NCBI GenBank assembly: GCA_963650165.1
Contig: CAVJKX010000009.1
Span: forward strand, 1 to 64,000
From: F23-B02 sp963650165
GTDB lineage: Bacteria; Bacillota; Clostridia; Oscillospirales; Oscillospiraceae
Reading direction: 5' to 3'
Length of the DNA stretch: 64,000 bases
A model generated the notes under the pieces. The model did no database searches. It had not been told where the DNA came from and saw nothing but the letters and a program-made list of their open reading frames with translations. Both the position numbers and the translations under genes were made by a program. Position 1 is the first letter of the stretch. Each line of letters opens with the position of its first letter. This document shows, in pieces, positions 25,331 through 33,559 of this stretch.

Positions 25331-26037
25331 GATGTGTCCTCCAGCTCGAGGAATACCTCCTCCAGACTGTCGTCTCCCTTGACCTCGGCCATCGTGCCCG
25401 AGCGAATGAGCCTGCCGCCCTTTATGATGGCGACCTGGTCGCAGAGCTTTTCGGCGACCTCGAGAACGTGGGTCGAGAAGAAGATCGCGCCGCCGCCGTC
25501 GCAGAGCTCGCGCATCATGCCCTTGAGTATGTGCGCGGCCTTGGGGTCGAGGCCGACGAAGGGCTCGTCCATGACGATGAGCTTCGGCGCGTGCAGCCAG
25601 GCCGAGATTATGGCGAGCTTCTGCTTCATGCCGTGCGAGTAGGCCGATATGGGCTGCGCAAGCTCGCTTGTCAGCTCAAAGAGGGCGGCGTATTTTTCGA
25701 TGCGCTCGCGCCTGAGCTCCGGGCTTACGCCGAAGATATCGGCGATGAAATTGAGGTACTTTATGCCCGTCATATACTCGTACAGATCGGGATTGTCGGG
25801 AATGTAGGCCAGCACTCTTTTGCAGGCCAGGGGGTCCGATCTCACCGAAACGCCGCCTATGAGTATCTCGCCCTCGTCAAAATCGAGGATGCCCACAACG
25901 GCCTTGAGGGTCGTCGTCTTGCCCGCGCCGTTGTGGCCGATAAAGCCGCAGATCGTGCCGGGCGCTATGTGCAGGCTGAGATCGTCCACGGCCGTCTTTT
26001 CACCGTAGCGCTTGGTCAGTCCTTTGATGTTCAGCAT
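25324..26037 (-). CDS. ABC transporter ATP-binding protein
   Basis: 237 aa, a single nucleotide-binding domain. Walker A GHNGAGKTT (about 34-42), signature YSHGMKQKL (about 132-140), Walker B LIVMDEPFVGLD (about 153-164) and the switch His in FFSTHVLE are present. It powers the permease gene that overlaps its 3' end. The CcmA/YhaQ-like subclass usually serves exporters. First gene of a two-gene operon. Confidence 0.93.
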   Translation of the reverse strand: MLNIKGLTKRYGEKTAVDDLSLHIAPGTICGFIGHNGAGKTTTLKAVVGILDFDEGEILIGGVSVRSDPLACKRVLAYIPDNPDLYEYMTGIKYLNFIADIFGVSPELRRERIEKYAALFELTSELAQPISAYSHGMKQKLAIISAWLHAPKLIVMDEPFVGLDPKAAHILKGMMRELCDGGGAIFFSTHVLEVAEKLCDQVAIIKGGRLIRSGTMAEVKGDDSLEEVFLELEDTSC

Positions 26038-26146
26038 ATTTATTCGCCTCCCTGGTGTTTGGTCATCTCAAACATACAGTAATAAAAGAGCGCAGTCAAG
26101 GCGGATATGATAAATTTTCGACAGGCGGCAGTAATATCTGCGTAAA

Positions 26147-26180
26147 AAAACGGTATGCATGTTCAAAATGCATACCGTTT
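26147..26180 (-). terminator. Terminator of the oxaloacetate decarboxylase operon
   Basis: A 13-bp stem AAACGGTATGCAT / ATGCATACCGTTT, loop GTTCAAA, with seven T on the minus strand. It lies about 20 bp after the beta-subunit stop. Confidence 0.9.
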
Positions 26181-26198
26181 GAAGGTTTTTTCGCTTTA

Positions 26199-27422
26199 TC
26201 AGCCGCCGAATACGGACAGCAGGAAGCCTGCCGCGATGGCGGAGCCGATAACGCCGGCGACATTGGGACCCATTGCGTGCATGAGCAGGAAGTTCGTCTT
26301 GTTGTACTTTCTGCCGACGTCCTGGGAAACGCGCGCGGCCATGGGAACGGCGGAAACGCCGGCCGAGCCGATGAGGGGGTTGATCTTCTTGCCGGAGGCG
26401 TAGTACATCACGACGCCGCCCAGCAGGCCGCCGATCGTCGAAACGGCGAAGGCGCACAGACCGAGGAGAATGATCTTGATCGTGGCTGCGCTCAGGAAGT
26501 TCTGAGCTACCATAGTGGCGCCGACGGAGGTGGCCAGGAAGATGGTGACGATGTTCATCAGCGCGTTCTGCGCGGTGTCCGACAGACGGTCGGTCACGCC
26601 GCACTCACGGAAGAGGTTGCCGAGCATCAGGCAGCCGATCAGCGGAGCGGTCGAGGGCAGAAGCAGAATGACGAAGGTCGCAACGACGATGGGGAAGATG
26701 ATCTTCTCCGCCTTGGAGACCTCGCGCGCCTGCTCCATCTTCACCTCGCGCATTTCCTTGGTGGTGCACAGCTTCATAAGAGGCGGCTGGATCAGCGGAA
26801 TGAGCGCCATGTAGGAATATGCCGCGATGGCGATGGGCCCCAAAAGATGCGGGGCGAGCTTCGTCGTCAGGAATATTGCGGTCGGGCCGTCCGCGCCGCC
26901 GATGATGCCGATGGATGCGCCCTCGGGGCCGGAAAAGCCCAGCGCGATGGCGCCGAGGAAGGCGACGAATACGCCCAGCTGCGCCGATGCGCCCATGAGC
27001 AGGCTCTTGGGGTCTGCAAGCAGCGGGCCGAAGTCGGTCATTGCGCCGACGCCGAGGAATATAAGCGAGGGGTAGATGCCGGCCTTAACGCCGATGTAGA
27101 AGAAGTCGAGCAGTCCGGCATTGGCCATAACGTGGCCGTAGCTGTGATAATAGGGGCTCGCCTCGTCGAGGAAGGCCTCCCACAGCTCGGGGTGATACAG
27201 TGCGTTCTCGCCCATGCCGACAAAGTAGCTCAGGTTCGTTAGCAGGCAGCCGAAGGCTATGCCGCACAGGAGCAGAGGCTCGAACTTTTTGACTATGCCC
27301 AGGTACAGAAGCACGAAGGCAATGATTATCATGATGAGGTTTTTCCAGCCGCCGTCGGTAGTCACGAACGCGGCGAAGCCGGACTCAAGCGCAAGCTTTT
27401 GGAGAGTACCGAGAATGTCCAT
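26199..27422 (-). CDS. oadB: Sodium-pumping oxaloacetate decarboxylase, beta subunit
   Basis: 407 aa integral membrane protein of the OadB/GcdB/MmdB family. It decarboxylates carboxybiotin and couples this to sodium export. The conserved GGADGPTAIFLTTKLAP segment (about residues 171-187), whose Asp is essential in studied relatives, is intact, as are SVGATMVAQNFL and HAMGPNVAGVIGSA. AGGAGG precedes the ATG. Last gene of the alpha-delta-gamma-beta operon. Confidence 0.93.
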   Translation of the reverse strand: MDILGTLQKLALESGFAAFVTTDGGWKNLIMIIIAFVLLYLGIVKKFEPLLLCGIAFGCLLTNLSYFVGMGENALYHPELWEAFLDEASPYYHSYGHVMANAGLLDFFYIGVKAGIYPSLIFLGVGAMTDFGPLLADPKSLLMGASAQLGVFVAFLGAIALGFSGPEGASIGIIGGADGPTAIFLTTKLAPHLLGPIAIAAYSYMALIPLIQPPLMKLCTTKEMREVKMEQAREVSKAEKIIFPIVVATFVILLLPSTAPLIGCLMLGNLFRECGVTDRLSDTAQNALMNIVTIFLATSVGATMVAQNFLSAATIKIILLGLCAFAVSTIGGLLGGVVMYYASGKKINPLIGSAGVSAVPMAARVSQDVGRKYNKTNFLLMHAMGPNVAGVIGSAIAAGFLLSVFGG

Positions 27423-27433
27423 CCCTTACCTCC

Positions 27434-27838
27434 TTACGCTATTACGACAAGAGGAGCACCGGTCTCGACTACTGCGCCCTTTGCCGCAACGATCTGAGCG
27501 ACGGTGCCGGACTTGGTGGCGACGATCTCGTTTTCCATTTTCATTGCCTCGAGGATGAGCAGCACGTCGCCCTCCTCGACCTTCTGGCCCTGCGCAACGT
27601 TTATATTGAGAATGTTGCCGGGCATGGGGCTCTTTACGACCTCGCCGGAGGCAAGGGCTGCGCCTGCGGGAGCTGCGGGAGCCGCCGCAGCGGCGGGTGC
27701 TGCCGCAACGGGAGCCGCTGCGGCCACGGGTGCGGGAGCCGCGGGAGCGTATGCCTCGTACTCGTCAATGAGCATGGCCTTGCCCTCTTCGACCTCGACC
27801 TCGTAGGTTCTGTTATTTAAAGTTACCTTATACTTCAT
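27434..27838 (-). CDS. Biotin carboxyl carrier (gamma) subunit of oxaloacetate decarboxylase
   Basis: 134 aa. A short N-terminal segment, an Ala/Pro-rich flexible linker (about 30-62) and a biotinyl domain with EAMKMEN (about 95-101), whose Lys carries biotin. It shuttles carboxybiotin between the alpha carboxyltransferase and the beta membrane subunit. The ATG at 27838 follows GGAGGT and overlaps the delta gene by 11 bp. A longer frame upstream lies inside the delta gene. Confidence 0.93.
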   Translation of the reverse strand: MKYKVTLNNRTYEVEVEEGKAMLIDEYEAYAPAAPAPVAAAAPVAAAPAAAAAPAAPAGAALASGEVVKSPMPGNILNINVAQGQKVEEGDVLLILEAMKMENEIVATKSGTVAQIVAAKGAVVETGAPLVVIA

Positions 27839-28175
27839 CTTCCTTGACCTCCTTGATTGAAATAAAGCGGAGCTCGTTAACGGGCTTGCCGAGAGTGTCC
27901 GCAACGATGGCCATTACCATGGCGGCGTCTTTGGGATCGGTGTCGTAGAGCTTGAGCTCACCGGCAGAGCCCGGCGCTTCCGGAACGGCCGGAGCGGGTG
28001 CGGGAGCTGCGGGAGCCGGTGCCGCGGCCTTTTCATTGTTCGCGCGGCTGACCATGATCTTACCCATTATCATAACGACGAACATGAGAAGCACCAGGCC
28101 GAAGAAAACGACGATATAGCCCAGCAGCGCGCACAGCGCCGCGTCGCCGAAGGAGATGTTTATCAGATCAGTCAT
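27828..28175 (-). CDS. OadG-family delta subunit of the decarboxylase
   Basis: 115 aa. One N-terminal membrane helix (about 14-40), then an Ala/Pro linker (about 48-70) and a small soluble end (LYDTDPKDAAMVMAIVAD). OadG-like subunits anchor the soluble carboxyltransferase and carrier to the membrane subunit. GAGGAGG precedes the start. It lies between the alpha and gamma genes in the expected order. Confidence 0.85.
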   Translation of the reverse strand: MTDLINISFGDAALCALLGYIVVFFGLVLLMFVVMIMGKIMVSRANNEKAAAPAPAAPAPAPAVPEAPGSAGELKLYDTDPKDAAMVMAIVADTLGKPVNELRFISIKEVKEDEV

Positions 28176-28188
28176 CTTCTAAACCTCC

Positions 28189-29571
28189 TCAGGCCTCGGT
28201 AATGGTGTAGCGAACGACCTTTTCCTCCGCCTCGCGGCGCTTTTCGAAGAAATTCTCCGCGACCTGGGGGAAGGCGATATAGCTGAGGACATCCTCCTCG
28301 CACCTTGCGGTATCGCCGAGGTGTTCGGCCGCCTTTTCGTAGGTATCGGTCGGAAGCGTGTCGGCGTAGCGGCCCTCTATGGGCTTTTCGCCGTTGAGTA
28401 TCTTTGCGCGCACCGCCTCGTCGATGGGAGCGGGCGTTCTGCCGTATTCACCGCGGCAGTAGGCCTTGATCTCCGCGCCGACGTTCTTATAGCGCTCGCC
28501 CGCGAGCACGTTCTGCACCGCCTGCGAGCCGACGAGCTGGCTGGTCGGGGTGACGAGCGGGGGATAGCCCATGTCCTTGCGCACGCGCGGCGTTTCGATG
28601 AGCGCATCCTCGAACTTGTCCAGCGCGTTCATCATCTTCAGCTGGCTGAGAAGGTTCGAGAGCATGCCGCCGGGTATCTGATAGGTCAGGCACTGGGTGT
28701 CGGTGCTCATGGAGATGGGGTTGAGCGTACCGTCGGCGAGGTAATCGTTGCGGATGGGCTTGAAGTAGTTTGCCATTTCTATGAGTATCTTCTCGTCGAG
28801 CGCGACATCGTAGCCGAGCTCGCGGAGCGCATAGAACAGCGTCTCCGTAGCAGGCTGCGAGGTGCCGCCGGAGAAGGGGGATATCGCGGTGTCGATAACG
28901 TCGGCTCCGGCCTCGATGCCCTTGAGATAGGTCATGAAGGCAAGGCCCGTTGTGCAGTGAGTGTGCAGAACGACGGGCAGGTCCACGGCGTCCTTTATGC
29001 CGGAAACGAGGTCGTATGCTCTCTGCGGGGTCATGATGCCGGCCATGTCCTTGATGCAGATCGAGCTTACGCCCATCTTCTCAAGCTCCTTTACCATCTC
29101 GACGTACTTTGCGATGGTGTGCACGGGGCTCGTGGTGTAGGAAATGGTGCCGGAGGCCATTGCGCCCTGCTTTACGGTCTCCTCGATGGCGACCTTGAGG
29201 TTGTCGGTGTCGTTGAGCGCATCGAATATGCGGATGATGTCGATGCCGTTTTTGACAGAGGCGCGCACGAAACGGCGCACGATGTCGTCGGGATAGTGCT
29301 TGTAGCCGAGGATGTTCTGGCCGCGCAGAAGCATCTGGAGCTTGGTGTTGGGCATTTTTGCGCGGATCTTGCGCAGACGCTCCCACGGATCCTCGCCCAG
29401 AAAGCGCAGGCAGACGTCGAAGGTCGCGCCGCCCCAGCATTCAACGGAGTAGAATCCGGCCTTGTCCATCTTGTCAAGGATGGGCTCGAACTTGTCGTAG
29501 GGAAGCCTTGTCGCAATAAGTGACTGGTTTGCGTCACGAAGCACGGTTTCCGTAAACTGTACTTTCTTCAT
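28189..29571 (-). CDS. oadA: Oxaloacetate decarboxylase alpha subunit (carboxyltransferase)
   Basis: 460 aa. TIM-barrel carboxyltransferase: TETVLRDANQSLIATR at the start, IRIFDALNDTDN, CIKDMAGIMTP with the catalytic Lys, and the metal-binding HTHCTTG. It ends without a biotinyl domain, which is instead a separate gene downstream. It moves the carboxyl group of oxaloacetate to biotin. Close relatives are pyruvate carboxylase B subunits, but the beta, gamma and delta partners point to the sodium pump. The barrel is not of the GcdA type, so glutaconyl-CoA is not the expected substrate. Confidence 0.93.
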   Translation of the reverse strand: MKKVQFTETVLRDANQSLIATRLPYDKFEPILDKMDKAGFYSVECWGGATFDVCLRFLGEDPWERLRKIRAKMPNTKLQMLLRGQNILGYKHYPDDIVRRFVRASVKNGIDIIRIFDALNDTDNLKVAIEETVKQGAMASGTISYTTSPVHTIAKYVEMVKELEKMGVSSICIKDMAGIMTPQRAYDLVSGIKDAVDLPVVLHTHCTTGLAFMTYLKGIEAGADVIDTAISPFSGGTSQPATETLFYALRELGYDVALDEKILIEMANYFKPIRNDYLADGTLNPISMSTDTQCLTYQIPGGMLSNLLSQLKMMNALDKFEDALIETPRVRKDMGYPPLVTPTSQLVGSQAVQNVLAGERYKNVGAEIKAYCRGEYGRTPAPIDEAVRAKILNGEKPIEGRYADTLPTDTYEKAAEHLGDTARCEEDVLSYIAFPQVAENFFEKRREAEEKVVRYTITEA

Positions 29572-29585
29572 TTTTTCCTCCCGAA

Positions 29586-29603
29586 TTCAAAATTTATTAA
29601 CAC
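29586..29603. promoter_or_regulatory. Possible degenerate Rex box upstream of the decarboxylase operon
   Basis: TTCAAAA-TTTA-TTAACAC: right half 6 of 7, left half 4 of 7 to TTGTTAA-N4-TTAACAA. It lies 15 bp before the alpha-subunit start. Supported only by similarity to the site before rex and by biology. Confidence 0.28.
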
Positions 29604-29675
29604 CATATAGTATAGTATAAAGTTTCCGTGAATTCTACACTTATCTTAGGCAAATTTATAACAATCGGCGCAAAA

Positions 29676-29707
29676 AATGCAGACAGTTTACACAACTGCC
29701 TGCATTT
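29676..29707 (-). terminator. Terminator after the 94-aa gene
   Basis: Inverted repeat TGCAG-ACAGTT / AACTG-CCTGCA with a one-base irregularity; on the minus strand it is followed by TTTTTTG. It lies 24 bp after the stop at 29731 and ends the PBP transcript. Confidence 0.7.
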
Positions 29708-29730
29708 TCGGAAAATATCCGCTTTTTTGC

Positions 29731-30015
29731 TTATTTTGAGGCCAGAGCTCTGTCGAGCCAGACGCTTGCGACGTCCATTGCCGCCCAGAAGCCGTCCTTC
29801 TCGCTCTTCTTGACTATGCGGTCGCGCGACTTGACGGCGGGGTCGGTGAGCTGGAGCTGGACGGAAACCTTCGTGGCAACGTCGAGATCCTTGACCTTTT
29901 TCGTGTCCATGATCTGGAGCATGATGATGTATTTATCGCTCATGCTGCCGTAATAGACGATGTTTCCTGCGCGCTGCAGGGGGTGGCCTTTGTATTCAAG
30001 TGCTTTGTTTGCCAA
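29731..30015 (-). CDS. Conserved small protein of unknown function (94 aa)
   Basis: I do not recognise it. It starts with TTG at 30015, 7 bp after AAGGAGG. Soluble, no membrane segment or signal peptide. Its beginning (KALEYKGHPLQRAGNIVYYG) and the rest look like a mixed alpha-beta fold (YIIMLQIMDTKKVKDLDVAT, then SVQLQLTD). It begins 20 bp after the PBP gene and shares its terminator, so it is cotranscribed with a cell-wall synthase; a role there is only inference. Confidence 0.65.
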   Translation of the reverse strand: MANKALEYKGHPLQRAGNIVYYGSMSDKYIIMLQIMDTKKVKDLDVATKVSVQLQLTDPAVKSRDRIVKKSEKDGFWAAMDVASVWLDRALASK

Positions 30016-30035
30016 AGTTATACCTCCTTGTCTGC

Positions 30036-32165
30036 TCAGAAGAGATCGCGGAAGTTGGCGAAGATATCGTCGGTATTGCCGCCGTTTTCCTCCTCCTGCT
30101 TCTTCTGCTCCTCTTCCTGCTTCTTCTTTTCTTCCTCTTCCTTCTGCTTCTTTTCCTCCTCGGTCAGCGCCTGCTCCTCGAGCTCCTCGCGTGTGCCGAA
30201 GATGCCGGTCGGCTCGCCGCCGGTGGACATGTTGAAGTCCTTGTACGCGAGATCGGCGTGAACAGAGGACATGACCTTCTGCCAGATGGTGACGGCGGGG
30301 TTTCCGCTGAAGGCCAGATACTCGGGAGTGTCATAGCCCGTCCAGACCGCGCAGGTGTAATACGGCGTGTAGCCGCAGAACCAGCGGTCGAAGTTTGCCG
30401 TCGTCGTACCGGTCTTGCCGGCGACGGGCATGTTGCTCAGACGCGAGGCAGCGCCAGTGCCGTTGGTGGCGGCGTTATTGAGCATATAGGTCATGGTGCG
30501 GGCGGTCTCCTTCGAGAAGGCCTGAATAGTCTCGGCCTGATTGTCGAGAACTATCTTGCCGGTGCGGTCCTTTACCATGGTGTAGCTGCGCGAATAGGTG
30601 AAGGTGCCGTCGTTTGCAAGGGCGGTGTAGGCCTGCACCATCTCGCGCACGGTGATGCCGTAGCTCGGCTGGCCGAGCGCCATTGCCGCATAGTCGGCGT
30701 CCGCATCGACAAGGCTCGTAACGCCCAGGTGCGTGCGCAGGAACTCCAGCGAGGTCGCGGGGGTCAGCTTATCGACGATCTGCGCCGCAACGGTGTTTTT
30801 CGACTGCTGGAGCGCGTACTGTATCGTGATAACGCCGCTGTAGCTGTTCGGCGAGTTTTTCGGATACCATGAGGTGTGCGCGAGCTGAACGTGAGTCTCG
30901 TCCGCGTCGAGCACGAGCGTCGAGGGGCTTATGAGCCCGTATTCCACCGCAGGTCCGTAAACCGAGAGCGGCTTAATGGACGATCCGGGCGGGCGCGTGG
31001 TGTCGGTCGCTCTGTTGAGCCCGTAGTTGATGGTCTTTTCACCCGTGCCGCCGGAGAGGGCTTTTATCTCGCCGGTGGTCTGGTCGATGATGACTATCGC
31101 GCTCTGAAGCTGCGACTTCGAGCCGTTGTACGACTGCGGCAGCTCCTCGAGGTTTGTGTATATCGCGTCTACCTTTGCCTGAATATCCGTGTCGATGCAG
31201 GCGTATATCTCATAGCCTGCGTTGTGCACGAGCTGGCTTGCCGCGGTGCGGCTGATGCCCTTGGCCTCTGCAAGGTCGGAGATAACGTCGGAAATGACGA
31301 CCTCCTCGTAATAGCTGTAGATCGAGGAACTGGGGGAGTTTTCGCTGCGGACAAATTCAAGCTCCTCGGACTTGGCCGCCTCGTACTCCTCCTTGTTGAG
31401 GTAGCCCTGCTTATACATCTCGCGCAGGACGTTCTCCTGACGCTCCTTGTTGTTCTCAACGCTGTAGAACGGGTCGTAATACGTCGGAAGGTTCGTTATG
31501 CCGACGATGGACGCGGCCTCGGCGACGGAAAGATCCTTCGCGTCCTTGCCGAAATAGGTCTGTGCCGCCGTCTGTATGCCGTAGCAGCCCTCGCCGAAGT
31601 AAACGGCGTTGAGGTAATACTCAAGGATCTCCTCCTTGTCGTAGTTCTTCTCAAGCTCGAGCGCCTGGAATATCTCCAGAAGCTTGCGCTGCACGGTTAT
31701 ATCGTCCTGCTGGGTGAGATTTTTTATAAGCTGCTGCGTTATCGTCGAGCCGCCGAAGGTCGAGCCGCCGGTGAACATATTCAGCGCCGCGTGCGCCGTT
31801 CGGAACCAGTCAACGCCCTTGTGCGTATAAAAGCGCTTGTCCTCAATGGCGACGAGCGCGTCCTTCACATGCTGGGGGATATCGTTTCCGTCCACCCAGA
31901 TGCGGTTTTCGCTGCTTTTGACGGTCGTCAGCTTCTGATAATCGCCGTTAGAATCCTTATAATAGATAATGCTCGACTGATTGAGCGTAAAATCGGTCAG
32001 ATCAAGGTCGAGGCCCGGTGTGATGCAGGTCTTGACGTAGAATGCAAAAATGCATACGAAGATAAGCCCCGTCACAACGCCGATGAGCAGTATCGTTCCG
32101 ATAACGCCCATGATGCGGCCAAACGCGCTGCCGCGCTTTTCGGCCGGTTCCCTGGCAATATCCAT
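30036..32165 (-). CDS. Class A penicillin-binding protein (glycosyltransferase-transpeptidase)
   Basis: 709 aa. A cytoplasmic start, one membrane helix (about 17-42), a GT51 glycan polymerase domain (EDKRFYTHKGVDWFR, GGSTITQQLIKNLT) and a transpeptidase domain with SxxK in PPGSSIKPL, SxN in SKNT and KTG in AGKTGTT. All catalytic motifs are intact. It ends in a Glu/Lys/Gln-rich low-complexity tail of about 50 residues. The ATG at 32165 follows AAGGAGG; an ATG 19 codons earlier lacks a site. It polymerises and crosslinks peptidoglycan outside the membrane. Confidence 0.95.
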   Translation of the reverse strand: MDIAREPAEKRGSAFGRIMGVIGTILLIGVVTGLIFVCIFAFYVKTCITPGLDLDLTDFTLNQSSIIYYKDSNGDYQKLTTVKSSENRIWVDGNDIPQHVKDALVAIEDKRFYTHKGVDWFRTAHAALNMFTGGSTFGGSTITQQLIKNLTQQDDITVQRKLLEIFQALELEKNYDKEEILEYYLNAVYFGEGCYGIQTAAQTYFGKDAKDLSVAEAASIVGITNLPTYYDPFYSVENNKERQENVLREMYKQGYLNKEEYEAAKSEELEFVRSENSPSSSIYSYYEEVVISDVISDLAEAKGISRTAASQLVHNAGYEIYACIDTDIQAKVDAIYTNLEELPQSYNGSKSQLQSAIVIIDQTTGEIKALSGGTGEKTINYGLNRATDTTRPPGSSIKPLSVYGPAVEYGLISPSTLVLDADETHVQLAHTSWYPKNSPNSYSGVITIQYALQQSKNTVAAQIVDKLTPATSLEFLRTHLGVTSLVDADADYAAMALGQPSYGITVREMVQAYTALANDGTFTYSRSYTMVKDRTGKIVLDNQAETIQAFSKETARTMTYMLNNAATNGTGAASRLSNMPVAGKTGTTTANFDRWFCGYTPYYTCAVWTGYDTPEYLAFSGNPAVTIWQKVMSSVHADLAYKDFNMSTGGEPTGIFGTREELEEQALTEEEKKQKEEEEKKKQEEEQKKQEEENGGNTDDIFANFRDLF

Positions 32166-32359
32166 TTTCGGCAACACCTCCTTGCGAGTGTCAAAGTCAA
32201 ATGAACGGTATATGATGAACATAGTAAGCTGATTTTATCTGAATTATCATTATATCATGTTATGTCAAGCGGGGGTGGATAATTTGTAAAGTTTTAAGCC
32301 GGCAGGGTATTTGTTTATGCCGTATATGGGGATAATACGGAATAAAGGAGATGAAGAGC

Positions 32360-32686
32360 TTGAAAATTGCATTAAAAAAGACCGCGCTGTGCGTCTGCAT
32401 GCTCGCGGCGCTCATAATGTGCGGCGCGGCCGTGTCGGACAGAGGCGGCGAGGCCGCCGTGCCGGAGCGGAGCGCGGCCGCGGCTTCGGCGGACGTCGGG
32501 GGCTACTGCCTGCGCGACTGGCAGGGCTACCTTGCCGTTTTCGAGGGCGGAGGCGAAACGCCGAGCGCCATGACCGATATCCCGACCGAGACGCTCAGCC
32601 TCGTTGACAGGGAAAAGCTCCGAACCGGCATCAATGCCGCAACGCGCGAGGAGCTGCTGTCGCTGCTTGAGGACTTTAGCTCTTGA
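32360..32686 (+). CDS. BofC C-terminal-domain-like exported protein
   Basis: 108 aa if it starts at the TTG at 32360, which is 9 bp after AAAGGAG; the ATG at 32351 touches that site directly and is a poorer choice. A signal-type hydrophobic stretch (about 8-27) precedes a conserved tail (YCLRDWQGYLAVFEGG, then PTETLSLVDREKLRTGI). The tail resembles the C-terminal domain of BofC, a forespore protein that checks pro-sigma-K processing in Bacillus. Here it could just be a general exported domain of sporulating Firmicutes. A possible promoter TTGTTT-N16-TAATAC lies at 32311-32338. Confidence 0.6.
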   Translation: MKIALKKTALCVCMLAALIMCGAAVSDRGGEAAVPERSAAAASADVGGYCLRDWQGYLAVFEGGGETPSAMTDIPTETLSLVDREKLRTGINAATREELLSLLEDFSS

Positions 32687-32740
32687 TTTATGCGCCTGTG
32701 TAGGTTAAAATAGGATTACCACAACACAGGAGGAAATAAC

Positions 32741-33025
32741 ATGAGCGAAGATTTCGGCAATGATTTTATCACTATCATAGATGATGACGGCAATGAATTC
32801 AACCTTGAGCTGCTCGATACCATAGACTATAACGGCGAGACCTTTTCCGCGTTCCTGCCCGCCGACATGGATGAGGACGATCCCGACTACGGTCTTATTC
32901 TGCTGAGCGTTACCGAGGATGAAAACGGCGATGAGCTGTTTGAATCCATCGACGACGACGCAAAGCTTGAAGAGGTGCATCAGATGTTCATGACCGTTTT
33001 CGAGGCCGAGGACGGAGAGGAATAA
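32741..33025 (+). CDS. DUF1292 family protein
   Basis: 94 aa, very acidic. Resembles the DUF1292 family (ITIIDDDGNEFNLELLDTID, then YNGETFSAFLP), common in Firmicutes near sporulation, alaS or yrrK genes, with no established function. AGGAGG lies 9 bp before the ATG. It directly precedes the 6S RNA candidate. Confidence 0.85.
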   Translation: MSEDFGNDFITIIDDDGNEFNLELLDTIDYNGETFSAFLPADMDEDDPDYGLILLSVTEDENGDELFESIDDDAKLEEVHQMFMTVFEAEDGEE

Positions 33026-33066
33026 GCCGCAAGGAATACTCATATGTTTCATAATGTATGATAAAT

Positions 33067-33292
33067 GCCCTGCCGCGTGCGCGGTGTCATATTGACTTCG
33101 GGTTCGTTAAACCCACATTTCTAATAAGGGATGCCGATTTGAATCTGCGGATTGCAGGCCTCCCGGCCGCGGGCCGGACGTTGGAAGCAGAGAAACAGAG
33201 CTTAGGCGACCCACCTGCTATCTTGTGCAGGTTATAACCGAACCCCAACGGCGCGGCGGGGTTTTGCCCGATGGAAAACCATCGGGCTTTTT
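33067..33292 (+). ncRNA. ssrS: Probable 6S RNA
   Basis: No good ORF covers this stretch, and its ends pair. CCCTGCCGCG (33068-33077) pairs with CGCGGCGGGG (33252-33261) and, inside that, GGGTTCG (33100-33106) with CGAACCC (33239-33245). The large irregular middle contains CTTAGGCGACCCACC (33201-33215). A TATGAT box at 33057-33062 would start transcription at the closing stem, and a perfect terminator ends it. The long hairpin with an open centre fits 6S RNA, which binds the housekeeping RNA polymerase. Identification is by layout and remembered family features; another structured RNA is possible. Confidence 0.6.
33266..33292 (+). terminator. Terminator of the 6S RNA candidate
   Basis: Perfect 9-bp stem GCCCGATGG (33266-33274) with 33279-33287, loop AAAA, then TTTTT. 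Confidence 0.9.
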
Positions 33293-33299
33293 GTCTTTT

Positions 33300-33461
33300 A
33301 GTAAGCGCTGAATAAATGACTGTCAGCGTCTGAACGGATAATTTGTGCCCTGATTTAGTCACGTTTTCTTGAAATACACAAAGTATTCCTGCGAAAAAGT
33401 GCCGTTATCAGAACCCAAATTCTCTCGCTCAGCCATCTGACGCATTTAATCAGCGCTTACT
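33300..33461. repeat. 162-bp inverted-repeat (MITE-like or REP-like) element
   Basis: The ends are 19-bp inverted repeats matching at 18 of 19 positions (33300-33318, AGTAAGCGCTGAATAAATG, and 33443-33461). Weaker pairing continues inward for about 20 bp (GTCAG, CTGA, AATTTG words on both sides). The centre contains ATACACAAAGTAT, also present in the 102-bp tandem repeats near 13.8 kb. No coding capacity. Confidence 0.8.
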
Positions 33462-33504
33462 TTAGGCTTTTATTATAAGTACAGGAAGCACAGACAGAAA
33501 GCAT

Positions 33505-33537
33505 GCAGCCGAAATTTTTTCGGCTGCAAATTTTTTT
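33505..33537 (+). terminator. Terminator immediately upstream of the phage-head cassette
   Basis: Stem GCAGCCGAAA / TTTCGGCTGC followed by AAATTTTTTT. It insulates the capsid cassette from transcription from the left. Confidence 0.8.
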
Positions 33538-33559
33538 ACTTGTACGCAAACGTACAAGT
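33538..33559 (+). promoter_or_regulatory. Perfect palindrome before the capsid cassette
   Basis: ACTTGTACG-CAAA-CGTACAAGT: 9-bp perfect arms with a 4-bp centre, 39 bp before the first cassette gene. It could be an operator or a leader hairpin. No promoter of ordinary form is evident between it and the gene. Confidence 0.5.

Noticed and set aside
28189..29571. Glutaconyl-CoA decarboxylase alpha subunit
   Set aside because: The protein has the TIM-barrel oxaloacetate/pyruvate carboxyltransferase motifs, not the acyl-CoA carboxyltransferase fold of GcdA.
33087..33362. Minus-strand ORF over the RNA and repeat region
   Set aside because: It crosses the 6S RNA candidate, its terminator and half of the inverted-repeat element and lacks a ribosome site.
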